This document shows, piece by piece, positions 1-9,001 of a stretch of 64,000 nucleotides of DNA (positions are counted from its first letter, which is position 1; the number at the start of each line of letters is the position of its first letter). Origin of the DNA: Microlunatus flavus (GTDB lineage: Bacteria > Actinomycetota > Actinomycetes > Propionibacteriales > Propionibacteriaceae). Location of the stretch: positions 265,615 through 329,614 of the forward strand of contig NZ_FOFA01000005.1 in NCBI RefSeq assembly GCF_900110855.1, in the 5' to 3' direction. Both the position numbers and the translations under genes were made by a program. The notes beneath the pieces were generated by a model. The model searched no databases and was not told the origin of the DNA. It was given only the letters and a program-made list of their open reading frames with translations.

Positions 1-1
1 G

Positions 2-1444
2 ATCGCGCGCGAGTACGCCCGCGACGACCAGTTCGTGACGACCTGCATCGCCTACGAGCGCCCCGGCGTGGACGACGTGAACCTCACCCGGGCGCTCGAC
101 GTCACCGCGGGCAACCCCTACTACGCGATGCAGGACGCGCTCGCGGTGCCGAGCACCGACCAGCACCCCCAGGGCTGGACGACCGCCGGGGCCTGGACGC
201 TCTTCCTCAGCGCCGACCGCATGTTCGCGAGCAAGCAGGCGCCCTACCTGGTCACCGAGACCAACGCTGGCGCGATCGGCGGGCCGGCGACGAACTTCCC
301 CGCCTTCGACGGGCAGTGGCGTCAGGCGGCCTGGGCGTTCGTGGCCCGCGGGGCGGAGATGATCGAGTACTGGCACTGGCACACGAACCACTTCGGCACC
401 GAGACCTACTGGATCGGGATCCTGCCGCACGACCAGCAGCCGGGGCGGGTCTACGACGAGCTCAGCCGGCTCGGCGCGGACTTCCGCGCGGCCGGGCAGC
501 ACGTGCTGGGCCTGCGGCCGGACGCGCAGGTCGGCCTGCTCTACTCCGCGCGCTCGAAGTGGGGGCTCGCGTTCCAGGCACCGTTCAGCCACGTCCCGGG
601 GGTGGCGACGAGCCCCGCCGACCACGACGAGCGCTCGTACCACCGCATCTTCGACGCCTTCTACCGCGGCACCTTCGACGCCGGCACGCCCGCGCGGCTC
701 CTGCACGACGTGCAGCTGGTCGACGCCGATGGGCGGACGCTGCAGGAGCCGGCGACGGTGGCGGCCGAGCTGCCCGTGCTGGTCGTGCCCGCCCTCTACG
801 TGGCCGACGACGCGCTGCTCGACTGGCTGCGGGCGTACGCGGCGGCCGGCGGCCACCTCGTGCTCGGCCCGAGGACGGGCTACGGCGACGACGAGGGTCG
901 CGCCCGCACGGACGTGAAGCCGGGTCGCCTGGCCGACGCCGCCGGGGTGCGCTACCAGGAGTTCTCCAACCTGCACGCGCCGCTGCCGGTCACCGCCGAG
1001 AGCGATGCGTTCGACCTCTCGCCCGGCGCCGCCGGCCGTGACTGGGTGGACGGCCTGATCGGTGAGGGTGCCAAGGTCGTGCTCGGCTACGAGCACCCGC
1101 ACTTCGGGCGCTTCCCGGCCGTCGTCACCCACGACCACGCCCAGGGCCGCATCACGACGGTCGGCACGCTGCCGACCCCGGAGCTGGCCGCCGACCTGGT
1201 GCGCTGGCTCGTGCCGTCGCAGCAGCGGCCGTGGGCCGACCGGCCGGCGTCGACCACCGTGCACTCGGCGACCAACGCGATCGGCGAGCGGGTGCACGTC
1301 GTGCACAACTGGAGCTGGGAGCCGGCCACCGTCGCGCTGCCGACGCCGATGCTCGACCTGCTGGTCGAGGGCTCGACGGAGCGGCTGGAGTCGTTGCGGC
1401 TCGGCCCCTGGGACGTCCGCGTCCTGCGCGAGGCTCTGTCCTAG
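2..1444 (+). CDS. GH42 beta-galactosidase, C-terminal part (5' end outside window)
   Basis: The reading frame is open from base 2, before any start codon, so the gene begins upstream of the window. The visible ~480 residues match the second half of glycoside hydrolase family 42: the end of the TIM barrel with a VTETNAG segment whose Glu is the likely catalytic nucleophile, a Trp/His-rich stretch (YWHWHTNHFGTETYW), the trimerisation/Rossmann-like domain ending around PVLVVPALYVADDALLDWL, and a small C-terminal beta domain with VVHNWSWEPATVALP. The enzyme hydrolyses terminal beta-galactosides, normally in the cytoplasm. The next gene is a fatty-acid synthesis gene 284 bases downstream, so no functional link is apparent on this side. 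The family call is secure; the substrate is not visible. Confidence 0.85.
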   Translation: MAREYARDDQFVTTCIAYERPGVDDVNLTRALDVTAGNPYYAMQDALAVPSTDQHPQGWTTAGAWTLFLSADRMFASKQAPYLVTETNAGAIGGPATNFPAFDGQWRQAAWAFVARGAEMIEYWHWHTNHFGTETYWIGILPHDQQPGRVYDELSRLGADFRAAGQHVLGLRPDAQVGLLYSARSKWGLAFQAPFSHVPGVATSPADHDERSYHRIFDAFYRGTFDAGTPARLLHDVQLVDADGRTLQEPATVAAELPVLVVPALYVADDALLDWLRAYAAAGGHLVLGPRTGYGDDEGRARTDVKPGRLADAAGVRYQEFSNLHAPLPVTAESDAFDLSPGAAGRDWVDGLIGEGAKVVLGYEHPHFGRFPAVVTHDHAQGRITTVGTLPTPELAADLVRWLVPSQQRPWADRPASTTVHSATNAIGERVHVVHNWSWEPATVALPTPMLDLLVEGSTERLESLRLGPWDVRVLREALS

Positions 1445-1728
1445 GTCCTCGCTCCGCTCGGACGCAGCCGGCGCTCTGGTCCGACGCCTTCCTCCCTCCC
1501 TCGGACGCCGGAGGTCCTGATGCCTGCCGCATCCACCGCGGCGGCGTCCTCCTCCGGTCGTCCAGGCGCCGGCGCGCCGGCAGGCGGTGGTCGGGAGGTC
1601 GCCCGACAACGCGCCGGGGCGAAACAGAGATGCGCACCACACGTTTGTCAGAACCGAACAATCGGATGTCCGAAGATTCGTGGTGTCCCTGCGCGACTTC
1701 GCGGGCAAGGTCACGAAAGAGTAAAGGG
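1445..1728. promoter_or_regulatory. Intergenic region upstream of the fab operon
   Basis: This 284-base gap separates the GH42 gene from fabD and must hold the fab operon promoter. A 14-bp perfect palindrome (GCCGGCGCGCCGGC) lies at 1568-1581. The stretch from about 1635 to 1700 is the least GC-rich part and is the likeliest promoter region, but I cannot assign -35 and -10 boxes. In many actinobacteria a PucR-type regulator gene (fasR) sits directly before fabD; none is present here. Confidence 0.4.
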
Positions 1729-2949
1729 GTGCTGGCAGTCGTCGCGCCCGGTCAGGGCGCTCAGTCCCCGGGCTTCCTGGGTCCCTGGGTCAAAGAGTCC
1801 TCCTTCTCCGACCGGCTGACCTGGTTCAGCGCCGTCAGCGGCCTCGACCTCGAGCACTACGGCGTCCACGCCGACGCCGAGACGATCCGGGACACCGCGG
1901 TCGCGCAGCCGCTGCTCGTCGCCGCGGGGCTGCTGGCGGCCCTCGAGCTCTTCCCGCACCCCGCCGACGCCTACCCCCTGGTCGGCGTCGCCGCGGGCCA
2001 CTCGGTCGGCGAGGTCACCGCTGCGGCAGGCGTGGGCGTCTTCTCCGCCGAGTCGGCGATGGTCTTCGTGCGCGAGCGCGGCCGGGCCATGGCCGCGGCG
2101 AGCGCCGCGCGGCCGACGTCGATGACCGCGGTCGTCGGTGGGCAGCCGGAGGAGGTCCTCGCCGCGCTCGAGGCCCAGGGCCTTACCGCCGCCAACCACA
2201 ACGGGACCGGGCAGGTCGTCGCCGCCGGCACCGTCGAGCAGCTCGCGGCGTTCGCCGAGCACCCACCGGCGCGGGCGCGGCTCGTGCCGCTGAGCGTCGC
2301 CGGCGCCTTCCACACGGTGCACATGGAGCCCGCCGTGGAGCGCCTCGGGCAGCTCTCGCGGGCCATCTCCACGCACGACCCCCGCACCCGCCTCTTGTCG
2401 AACCTCGACGGACAGGTCGTCCACGACGGCCGCGACGTGCTGCGCCGGCTGGTCGGCCAGGTGGCCTCCCCGGTGCGCTGGGACCTGTGCATGGCGGCCA
2501 TGGCCGACCTCGGCGTGACGGGCCTGCTCGAGCTGCCGCCGTCGGGCACCCTCACCGGGATCGCCAAGCGCAACCTCAAGGGTGTCGAGCTCTTCTCGCT
2601 GAACACCCCCGACCAGGTCGGCGACGCCATGGAGTTCATCACCAAGCACGGCGGGCAGCCCGCGTCGTCCACCCCGATCACCGCCAACCCGACGTGGCGC
2701 CTCGTCGTCTCGCCGGGCAAGGGCCTGTTCAGCCGTACGGAGGACGTCGAGGCCGGGACGCTGCTGCCCGCCGACAGCACCGTCGGCCTCGTCCGGAACC
2801 GCCGCGACGAGATCCCCGCGAGCGCCCCGTACGGCGGCATCGTCGTGGAGTGGCTCGTCGAGGACGGCGACCCGGTCTCCCCCGGCCAGCCCCTGCTCCG
2901 CCTGCACCCGACCGTCGAGTCGGCCGACGCCACCGAGGTGACCCGCTGA
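1729..2949 (+). CDS. fabD: Malonyl-CoA:ACP transacylase FabD with C-terminal lipoyl/biotinyl-like domain
   Basis: FabD moves malonyl groups from CoA to acyl carrier protein to feed type II fatty-acid elongation. The N-terminal motif APGQGAQ, the nucleophile motif GHSVG (Ser92) and the catalytic His in GAFHT (His195) are all present. I chose the GTG at 1729 because it places the conserved FPGQGAQ-like motif at residues 6-12; upstream codons in this frame look non-coding. The protein is about 406 residues, roughly 100 longer than usual FabD. The extra C-terminus (about residues 325-395) has the look of a biotinyl/lipoyl hammerhead (GGIVVEWLVEDGDPVSPGQP) but lacks the MKM lysine that carries the cofactor. 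Its TGA overlaps the fabH ATG. Confidence 0.93.
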   Translation: MLAVVAPGQGAQSPGFLGPWVKESSFSDRLTWFSAVSGLDLEHYGVHADAETIRDTAVAQPLLVAAGLLAALELFPHPADAYPLVGVAAGHSVGEVTAAAGVGVFSAESAMVFVRERGRAMAAASAARPTSMTAVVGGQPEEVLAALEAQGLTAANHNGTGQVVAAGTVEQLAAFAEHPPARARLVPLSVAGAFHTVHMEPAVERLGQLSRAISTHDPRTRLLSNLDGQVVHDGRDVLRRLVGQVASPVRWDLCMAAMADLGVTGLLELPPSGTLTGIAKRNLKGVELFSLNTPDQVGDAMEFITKHGGQPASSTPITANPTWRLVVSPGKGLFSRTEDVEAGTLLPADSTVGLVRNRRDEIPASAPYGGIVVEWLVEDGDPVSPGQPLLRLHPTVESADATEVTR

Positions 2950-4013
2950 TGGCTCTTCGCACCTCCTCCGGAGCGCAGTACGCCCGCCTGATGGGCGTCG
3001 GCGGCTACCGCCCGCGCCGCGTCGTCGACAACGCCGAGATCGTCACCTACATCGACTCCTCCGACGAGTGGATCCGTACGCGCTCGGGCATCACGGAGCG
3101 CCGCTGGGCCTCGCCCGACGAGACGATCCAGATGATGTCGGTGGCCGCCGCCCGCAAGGCGATCGAGCGGGCGGGGATCGAGCCGGGCCAGGTCGACACC
3201 GTCATCGTCTCGACGGTCACCCACCTGATCCAGACGCCGGCGATCGCCACGACGATCGCGACCGAGCTGGGCGCGCAGGGCGCCGCCGCCTTCGACATCA
3301 ACGCCGCGTGCGCCGGCTTCTGCTACATGGTCGCCATGGCCGACGCTCTCGTGCGCGCGGGCTCGTCGAAGTACGTGGTCGTCATCGGCGTCGAGCGGCT
3401 GACCGACCTGACCGACATCCACGACCGGTCGACGGCGTTCATCTTCGCCGACGGCGCCGGCGCGGCCGTGATCGGCCCGAGCGACGTCCCGGCCATCGGC
3501 CCGGTCGTCTGGGGCTCCGACGGCGAGCAGGCCGACCTGATCACGCAGACCGAGCCGTGGGACACCGCGATCCCCCGCCACGAGCGCGGCGGCCCGGACC
3601 CGGTGGCGCAGGCGGCCGCGGTCGCCGACGACCCCGAGGGTTCTGCGGCCGCCACCTGGCCTGTCCTGCGGATGAACGGCAACCCCGTCTTCAAGTGGGC
3701 CTCGTACGCGATGGCCAAGACGGCCGCCGAGGCGATGGACGCCGCGGGGATCACGCCCGAGGAGCTCGAGGTCTTCGTGCCCCACCAGGCGAACAACCGG
3801 ATCACCGACGCGATGTTCCGCGCGCTCAAGCTGCCCGAGGGCGTCGTCATCGCCCGCGACATCGTCCACCACGGCAACACCTCCGCCGCCTCGATCCCCC
3901 TGGCCATCGAGACCCTGCTCGAGTCCGGCGAGGCGAGGTCCGGCCAGACGGCGCTGACGATCGGCTTCGGCGCCGGCCTCGTCTACGCCGGTCAGGTCAT
4001 CACGCTGCCCTGA
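2949..4013 (+). CDS. fabH: Beta-ketoacyl-ACP synthase III FabH
   Basis: FabH (KAS III) condenses a primer acyl-CoA with malonyl-ACP to start fatty-acid synthesis. The 354-residue protein has the Cys-His-Asn triad in standard contexts: Cys121 in NAACAGF, His279 in VPHQANNR and Asn310 in HHGNTSAAS. The ATG overlaps the fabD stop (TGATG), so the two are translationally coupled. Actinobacterial FabH enzymes often accept branched primers, but primer choice cannot be read from the sequence. A region of about 25 residues rich in Ala, Asp and Pro (residues 212-236) may be a lineage-specific loop. Confidence 0.96.
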   Translation: MALRTSSGAQYARLMGVGGYRPRRVVDNAEIVTYIDSSDEWIRTRSGITERRWASPDETIQMMSVAAARKAIERAGIEPGQVDTVIVSTVTHLIQTPAIATTIATELGAQGAAAFDINAACAGFCYMVAMADALVRAGSSKYVVVIGVERLTDLTDIHDRSTAFIFADGAGAAVIGPSDVPAIGPVVWGSDGEQADLITQTEPWDTAIPRHERGGPDPVAQAAAVADDPEGSAAATWPVLRMNGNPVFKWASYAMAKTAAEAMDAAGITPEELEVFVPHQANNRITDAMFRALKLPEGVVIARDIVHHGNTSAASIPLAIETLLESGEARSGQTALTIGFGAGLVYAGQVITLP

Positions 4014-4080
4014 CCTCCCGGTCCGGCGCAGCACCCCCTGGTTCACCCGCACCACCCGACAAGAAGGAGCCCTCAGCCCG

Positions 4081-4326
4081 ATGCCCACCACCGAAGAAGT
4101 CCGTTCCGACCTGGCCGAGATCGTCAACGAGGTCGCCGGCGTGCCGGTCGACGACGTGCAGCTCGACAAGTCCTTCACCGAGGACCTGGACGTGGACTCG
4201 CTGTCGATGGTCGAGATCATCTACGCCGCCGAGGAGAAGTTCGGCGTCTCGATCCCGGACGAGGAGTCCAAGAACCTCAAGACCGTGGGCGACGCCGTCG
4301 CCTACATCGAGCGCGCGGCTTCCTGA
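4081..4326 (+). CDS. acpP: Acyl carrier protein
   Basis: This 81-residue acidic protein carries the growing fatty acyl chain. The 4'-phosphopantetheine attachment site is Ser40 in the motif DVDSLSMVE. An AAGGAG ribosome-binding site at 4064-4069 supports the ATG at 4081. It lies in the standard actinobacterial position between fabH and fabF. It is followed by a GC-rich hairpin that may set its expression above that of its neighbours. Confidence 0.97.
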   Translation: MPTTEEVRSDLAEIVNEVAGVPVDDVQLDKSFTEDLDVDSLSMVEIIYAAEEKFGVSIPDEESKNLKTVGDAVAYIERAAS

Positions 4327-4332
4327 CGCAGC

Positions 4333-4364
4333 GCCGGCCCGGGACCGCACGGTTCCGGGCCGGC
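4333..4364 (+). terminator. Hairpin between acpP and fabF (attenuator-like)
   Basis: A 14-bp inverted repeat with one mismatch (arms 4333-4346 and 4351-4364, loop GCAC) lies 7 bases after the acpP stop. There is no T-rich tail. Within an operon such a stem more likely stabilises the 3' end of the abundant acpP message or partly terminates transcription than ends the operon. Confidence 0.5.
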
Positions 4365-4423
4365 AGCGCACCCCGAGCCGTACGCGCTCGACCGACCTCC
4401 CGCAGACCCGAGGAGCACCTGTC

Positions 4424-5689
4424 ATGTCCCGCACCCGTGTCGTCGTCACCGGCATCGGCGCCACCACCCCGCTCGGCGGCACCGCGCCCGAGACGTGGGC
4501 CGCGCTGCTCGAGGGCCGCTCGGGCGTACGCCCCACCCCGGACTCCTTCCCCGACGACCTCGCGACCAAGATCGCGGCGCCCGTGGCCGTCGACCCGTCG
4601 GAGGTGCTCGAGCGCGTGGAGGCCCGGCGCCTCGACCGCTGCGCCCAGCTCGGGGTCGTCGCGGCGATGGAGGCCTGGGCGGACGCCGGCTTCGGCCTCA
4701 AGGACGACAACCCCGTCGAGCGCGAGCGGCTCGCGGTCGCCGTCGGCACCGGCATCGGCGGCCTGCACACGCTGCTCGGGCAGTGGGACATCCAGAAGGA
4801 GAAAGGCGCCCGGCGGGTCAGCCCGCTCGCGATCCCGATGCTGATGGCGAACGCCACCGCGGCCAACATCGGGCTCCGCCTCGGCGCCCAGGCACCGGTG
4901 AGCACGGCGGTCTCGGCCTGCGCGTCCAGCAACGAGTCGATCGCGCAGGGCCTGGACATCCTCCGGCTCGGGCGCGCCGACGTGGCGCTCGTCGGCGGCG
5001 CCGAGGCGTGCATCCACCCGATGCCGATGGCCTCGTTCTCGCAGATGCAGGCGATGAGCCGGCGCAACGACGAGCCGCAGCGGGCTTCACGCCCCTGGGA
5101 CGTCGACCGCGACGGCTTCGTGCTCGGCGAGGGCGCGGCGATGCTGGTCATCGAGACCCTGGAGCACGCACAGGCCCGCGGGGCCCGCATCTACGGCGAG
5201 CTCGCCGGCGCCGGCATCACCGCCGACGCGCACGACATGGTCCAGCCGAACCCGGCCGGCGACACCCAGGCCCGCGCCATCACGTACGCGCTGCGCGAGG
5301 CCGGGCTGTCCGCCGCCGACGTCGCGCACGTCAACGCCCACGCCACGTCGACCCCGACCGGCGACATGACCGAGATCAGCTCGATCCACCAGGCGCTCGG
5401 CGCCGGCACCGAGGCCATCGTCACCGGCACCAAGTCCATGACCGGCCACCTGCTCGGCGGGGCGGGCGCGCTGGAGACCATGGCGACGCTGCTCGCGCTC
5501 CACCACCGCCAGGTCCCGCCGACCATCAACCTCGACAACCCCGAGCCCGAGCTCGACGTCGACGTCGCCACCAAGGTCCGCGACCTGCCCTCGGGCGACC
5601 TGGCCGCGATCAACAACTCCTTCGGGTTCGGTGGCCACAACGTGGCGGTCGCCCTCACCAACGCGTACGCCAACCGCCAGGAGGTCTGA
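4424..5689 (+). CDS. fabF: Beta-ketoacyl-ACP synthase II FabF
   Basis: FabF (KAS II) performs the elongating condensations of fatty-acid synthesis. The Cys-His-His triad is Cys166 in VSACASSN, His306 in NAHATSTPTGD and His342 in KSMTGHLLGG. The 421-residue length is typical. AGGAG at 4411-4415 supports the ATG at 4424. The stop overlaps the ATG of accD, tying condensation and malonyl-CoA supply into one transcript. Confidence 0.96.
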   Translation: MSRTRVVVTGIGATTPLGGTAPETWAALLEGRSGVRPTPDSFPDDLATKIAAPVAVDPSEVLERVEARRLDRCAQLGVVAAMEAWADAGFGLKDDNPVERERLAVAVGTGIGGLHTLLGQWDIQKEKGARRVSPLAIPMLMANATAANIGLRLGAQAPVSTAVSACASSNESIAQGLDILRLGRADVALVGGAEACIHPMPMASFSQMQAMSRRNDEPQRASRPWDVDRDGFVLGEGAAMLVIETLEHAQARGARIYGELAGAGITADAHDMVQPNPAGDTQARAITYALREAGLSAADVAHVNAHATSTPTGDMTEISSIHQALGAGTEAIVTGTKSMTGHLLGGAGALETMATLLALHHRQVPPTINLDNPEPELDVDVATKVRDLPSGDLAAINNSFGFGGHNVAVALTNAYANRQEV

Positions 5690-7134
5690 TGACCACCACC
5701 GCCCCGCCGCCCGCCGCTGCTCCCGCCGCGCCGAAGAAGGAGAAGCTCCCCCGCGAGCTCGACCCCCGCAACCCGAACCACCGGCTGGCCGCGCTGCTGG
5801 ACGAGGGGTCGGTGGAGCTGATCACGCCCGACGACGACTCGGGCATGCTCGCCGCCGTCGGCACCGTCAACGGCTCGCGCGTGGTCGCCTTCTGCTCCGA
5901 CGCCACCGTCATGGGCGGCGCCATGGGCATGCAGGGCTGCGACGTGGTCGTGCAGGCGTACGAGCGGGCGATGCGCGACCGCGTGCCGATCATGGGCATC
6001 TGGCACTCCGGCGGTGCGCGCCTGGCCGAGGGCGTGCTGTCGCTGCACGCGGTCGGGCGCATCTTCCACGCGATGACACAGGCCTCCGGCAAGATCCCGC
6101 AGATCTCGATCGTGCTCGGCTTCGCCGCCGGCGGTGCCGCGTACGGGCCCGCCCTCACCGACCTCGTGATCCTCGCCCCCGAGGGCCGCATCTTCGTGAC
6201 CGGGCCGGACGTCGTGCGTTCGGTGACCGGCGAGGACGTCGACATGCTCCGCCTCGGCGGGCCGGACACGCACGGGCGCCGTTCCGGCGTCGTGCACCTG
6301 GTCGCCGAGGACGAGGCGGACGCGCTGGCCCAGGGCCGTGCGCTCACCACGCTGCTGGCCGACCAGGGCACCACCGCCGCGGAGGTCGTCGACACCGACC
6401 TCGCCGCGCTGCTGCCCGAGTCGCCCAAGCGCGCCTACGACGTCCACCCGCTCATCAACGGCGTGCTCGACGAGGGTTCGAGCGTCGAGCTGCACGCCCG
6501 CTGGGCCCCGAACGTCACCATCGCGCTCGGCCGCCTCGGCGGCCGCACCGTCGGCGTCGTCGCCAACAACCCGCTGCGCCTCGGCGGCTGCCTCGACTCG
6601 CTCAGCGCGGAGAAGGCGGCGCGGTTCGTGCGGATGTGCGACACCTTCGGGGTGCCGCTGGTCGTGCTCGTCGACGTCCCCGGCTACCTCCCCGGCGTCG
6701 GCCAGGAGTGGGACGGCGTCGTGCGCCGCGGCGCCAAGCTGCTGCACGCGTTCGCCGAGGCGACGGTTCCGCGCGTCACGCTCGTCACCCGCAAGGCGTA
6801 CGGCGGCGCCTACATCGCCATGAACGCCCGCTCGCTCGGCGCCACCAAGGTGTTCGCCTGGCCGGGCGCCGAGGTCGCCGTCATGGGCCCGGTCGCCGCC
6901 GTGCGCATCCTGCACCGGCGCAAGCTCGCCGCCGTGGCCGACGACGTCCGCCCGCAGCTCGAGGCCGAGCTGGCCGCCGAGCACGAGCGCATCGCCGGCG
7001 GGGTCGAGAAGGCCGTGGAGATCGGCGTGGTCGACGAGATCGTCACGCCGCAGGTCACCCGCTCCGCGCTCGCCACCGCCATCCGCGACGCCGACACGGG
7101 TACGCGGGGGGACCACACGAACATCCCGCTCTAG
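5689..7134 (+). CDS. accD: Acyl-CoA carboxylase carboxyltransferase (beta) subunit
   Basis: The 481-residue protein is a biotin-dependent acetyl/propionyl-CoA carboxylase carboxyltransferase. It has the paired crotonase-like halves, with oxyanion-hole segments SGGARLAEG and FAAGGAAYGPAL in the N half and RKAYGGAYIAMN and PGAEVAVMGP in the C half. It would transfer carboxyl from biotin to acetyl-CoA or propionyl-CoA; the alpha and biotin-carrier subunits are not in this window. A Pro/Ala-rich N-terminus of about 15 residues precedes the conserved part. The ATG overlaps the fabF stop. Position at the end of the fab operon suggests it mainly supplies malonyl-CoA. Whether it prefers acetyl- or propionyl-CoA is not decided. 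Confidence 0.93.
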   Translation: MTTTAPPPAAAPAAPKKEKLPRELDPRNPNHRLAALLDEGSVELITPDDDSGMLAAVGTVNGSRVVAFCSDATVMGGAMGMQGCDVVVQAYERAMRDRVPIMGIWHSGGARLAEGVLSLHAVGRIFHAMTQASGKIPQISIVLGFAAGGAAYGPALTDLVILAPEGRIFVTGPDVVRSVTGEDVDMLRLGGPDTHGRRSGVVHLVAEDEADALAQGRALTTLLADQGTTAAEVVDTDLAALLPESPKRAYDVHPLINGVLDEGSSVELHARWAPNVTIALGRLGGRTVGVVANNPLRLGGCLDSLSAEKAARFVRMCDTFGVPLVVLVDVPGYLPGVGQEWDGVVRRGAKLLHAFAEATVPRVTLVTRKAYGGAYIAMNARSLGATKVFAWPGAEVAVMGPVAAVRILHRRKLAAVADDVRPQLEAELAAEHERIAGGVEKAVEIGVVDEIVTPQVTRSALATAIRDADTGTRGDHTNIPL

Positions 7135-7144
7135 CGCGGAACGG

Positions 7145-7173
7145 AACGCCCCCTGAGCCTCTCAGGGGGCGTT
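7145..7173. terminator. Bidirectional intrinsic terminator
   Basis: A perfect 13-bp inverted repeat (arm AACGCCCCCTGAG, loop CCT) lies between the convergent accD stop at 7134 and the regulator stop at 7182. The ends of the arms give short T runs on both strands, so it can end transcription from either side. Confidence 0.85.
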
Positions 7174-7181
7174 TCGCGCGT

Positions 7182-8099
7182 TCAGCCCTCGATCCGCTCC
7201 TGGGCGTGCGCCGGGAGGGCCGCCTGGTCCACCGGCTCGCAGGCCGGGAGGTCGGCGCCCGGCCAGCCCGGGGCCTGCTCGGCACCGACGGTGCGCAGCA
7301 GGTCGAACCGCGAGGCGTCGGCGCTGCCGGGGACGGCGGTGTACGCGACGATGCGCAGGTCGGTCCCGGCCGCGGTGAACACGTCGCAGTCGAGGGTGAT
7401 CGGACCGACCACGGGGTGCACGAACGTCTTCGGCTCCGAGCGGTGCTCGACGATCCGCGCCTCCGCCCACAGCGAGGCGAAGACCGGGCTCACCCGGTGC
7501 AGCTCCTCGACCAGCCCGGTCACGCCCGGGTCGTCGGGGTAGCGGATCGCGGCGCGCCTCAGGTCGGACACCAGCGCGCACTCGAAACGCCGTTCGTCGG
7601 CCTCGCCGCGCAGCACCCGCACCCCGCTGCGCGTGAACTGCAGCAGGACGAGGTTGCGGCCCGGGTCGATGGGTCCGAGGAGCGCCGACCAGGCGTCGTT
7701 CGCGGTGAGCAGCGTCCACGTGGCCGTGTAGACGCCGATCGCGACGTCGGGCAGCCGCGCGAGGAGGCGCTGGACGCTGCCGGGGATGTGGGTCGGCACG
7801 AGCCCGGCCGACGGCGCGGCGAGCCCGGCCGCCGCGTACAGCTGGTCGCGCTCGGGGTCGGAGAGCTGCAGCACGCGGGCCAGCGAGGCGACGACCTGGG
7901 CCGACGGACGCTCCGCGCGGCCCTGCTCCAGGCGGACGAGGTAGTCGACCGACAGCCCGGCGAGCAGCGCCACCTCCTCGCGCCGGAGGCCGGGCGTACG
8001 CCGCTGGCCCACGGGGAAGCCGACCGCAGCCGGCGCGAGCCGGTCGCGCCACGCGCGGATCAGGCCGGCGAGGTCGCCGCGGTCGGGAGGCGTCGTCAC
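7182..8099 (-). CDS. XRE-type HTH regulator with MmyB-like ligand-binding domain
   Basis: The 305-residue protein has an N-terminal XRE helix-turn-helix (about residues 30-85: RRTPGLRREEVALLAGLSVDYLVRLEQGR) and a C-terminal MmyB-like PAS-type domain (residues 110-270), including the typical HPVVGPITLDCDVF end. This family often controls a neighbouring oxidoreductase gene. The divergent SDR gene, 100 bases away, is the obvious target. The GTG at 8097-8099 was chosen because it begins just before the conserved DNA-binding domain; upstream sequence in this frame overlaps the SDR gene. The ligand is unknown. Confidence 0.88.
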   Translation of the reverse strand: MTTPPDRGDLAGLIRAWRDRLAPAAVGFPVGQRRTPGLRREEVALLAGLSVDYLVRLEQGRAERPSAQVVASLARVLQLSDPERDQLYAAAGLAAPSAGLVPTHIPGSVQRLLARLPDVAIGVYTATWTLLTANDAWSALLGPIDPGRNLVLLQFTRSGVRVLRGEADERRFECALVSDLRRAAIRYPDDPGVTGLVEELHRVSPVFASLWAEARIVEHRSEPKTFVHPVVGPITLDCDVFTAAGTDLRIVAYTAVPGSADASRFDLLRTVGAEQAPGWPGADLPACEPVDQAALPAHAQERIEG

Positions 8100-8199
8100 C
8101 CCTCCAGTGTGCGGCGCGGGTGGCGGACCGGGTGGTACTGCCGTTCCCAGGGAAGACGCTCCTACCCGGACCCGTCGTTCCGCTGGCACCGTCGAGGAC
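8100..8199. promoter_or_regulatory. Divergent promoter region of the regulator and SDR genes
   Basis: The 100 bases between the two divergent starts must carry both promoters and probably the operator of the XRE/MmyB regulator. I see no convincing long inverted repeat, so no operator is assigned. Confidence 0.4.
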
Positions 8200-8925
8200 A
8201 TGACCGAGAACGCCACCACCGACACCACCACCACGACCACCCTGATCACCGGCGGCAACAAGGGCCTGGGCTTCGAGGCGGCCCGTCGCCTGAAGGAGCA
8301 CGGCCACCGGGTCGTCATCGGCGCCCGCGACGCGGAGCGGGGACGGCAGGCGGCCGAGACCCTCGGCGTCGACTGGGTCGAGCTCGACGTCTCCTCCGAC
8401 GCCTCTGTCGCGGCAGCCGCCGCGGAGGTCGAGGAGCGCTTCGGCGGCCTCGACGTCCTCGTCAACAACGCGGGCATCTCCGGCCCGTTCGTCGGGGTCG
8501 AGGAGGTCGACGCCGCGATCATGACCTCGGTCCTCGACACGAACACCGTGGCCCCCGTACGGATGATCCACGCCTTCCTGCCGCTGCTGCGCCGCTCGGC
8601 CCACCCCGTGGTCGTGAACGTCAGCTCGGGCCTCGGCTCGTTCGCGGTCCGCAGCGACACCGACCGCATCGAGAGCACCCTGCCGACGCTCGCGTACTCC
8701 GCCAGCAAGGCCGCGCTCGACATGGTGACGACGGTCTACGCGCAGTTCCTGCCCGAGCTCCGCGTGAACGTCGTCGACCCCGGCTACACGGCCACCGAGT
8801 TCAACGGCCACTCCGGCCCGCAGACGGTCACCGAGGGCACGGACGCCGTCGTGGCCATGGCGACCATCGGCCCGGACGGCCCGACCGGGACGTTCAGCGA
8901 CCGGCACGGCGTCGTCGGCTGGTGA
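8200..8925 (+). CDS. Short-chain dehydrogenase/reductase
   Basis: This 241-residue classical SDR has the NAD(P)-binding motif TGGNKGLGFE near residue 17, the NNAG motif, and the catalytic YSASK (Tyr-x3-Lys). The Arg in GARDAERGR after the second strand favours NADPH. The ATG at 8200 is followed by a Thr-rich leader of about 15 residues. Pairing with a divergent MmyB regulator is a common actinobacterial arrangement, in which the enzyme reduces a small carbonyl compound. The substrate cannot be deduced. Confidence 0.9.
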   Translation: MTENATTDTTTTTTLITGGNKGLGFEAARRLKEHGHRVVIGARDAERGRQAAETLGVDWVELDVSSDASVAAAAAEVEERFGGLDVLVNNAGISGPFVGVEEVDAAIMTSVLDTNTVAPVRMIHAFLPLLRRSAHPVVVNVSSGLGSFAVRSDTDRIESTLPTLAYSASKAALDMVTTVYAQFLPELRVNVVDPGYTATEFNGHSGPQTVTEGTDAVVAMATIGPDGPTGTFSDRHGVVGW

Positions 8926-8942
8926 CGCTCGGCTGATCGCCC

Positions 8943-9001
8943 GCCTCCCCGCCTCCCCATCTTCCCGCCTCCCCACCTTCCCGCCTCCCCACCTTCCCGC
9001 C
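8943..9001. repeat. Tandem 16-bp repeat, about 3.5 copies
   Basis: The unit CTTCCCGCCTCCCCAC occurs perfectly at 8961-8976 and 8977-8992, with partial copies on each side. It lies in the convergent gap after the SDR gene and reads as low-complexity polypyrimidine DNA with no coding sense. Confidence 0.85.

Noticed and set aside
1971..4220. Long minus-strand frame opposite fabD and fabH
   Set aside because: It is the complement of well-conserved genes; its Arg/Gly/Asp-rich content is the usual product of GC-rich third positions.
5191..7116. 641-codon minus-strand frame opposite fabF and accD
   Set aside because: Shadow of the sense genes with no recognisable motif and no ribosome-binding site.
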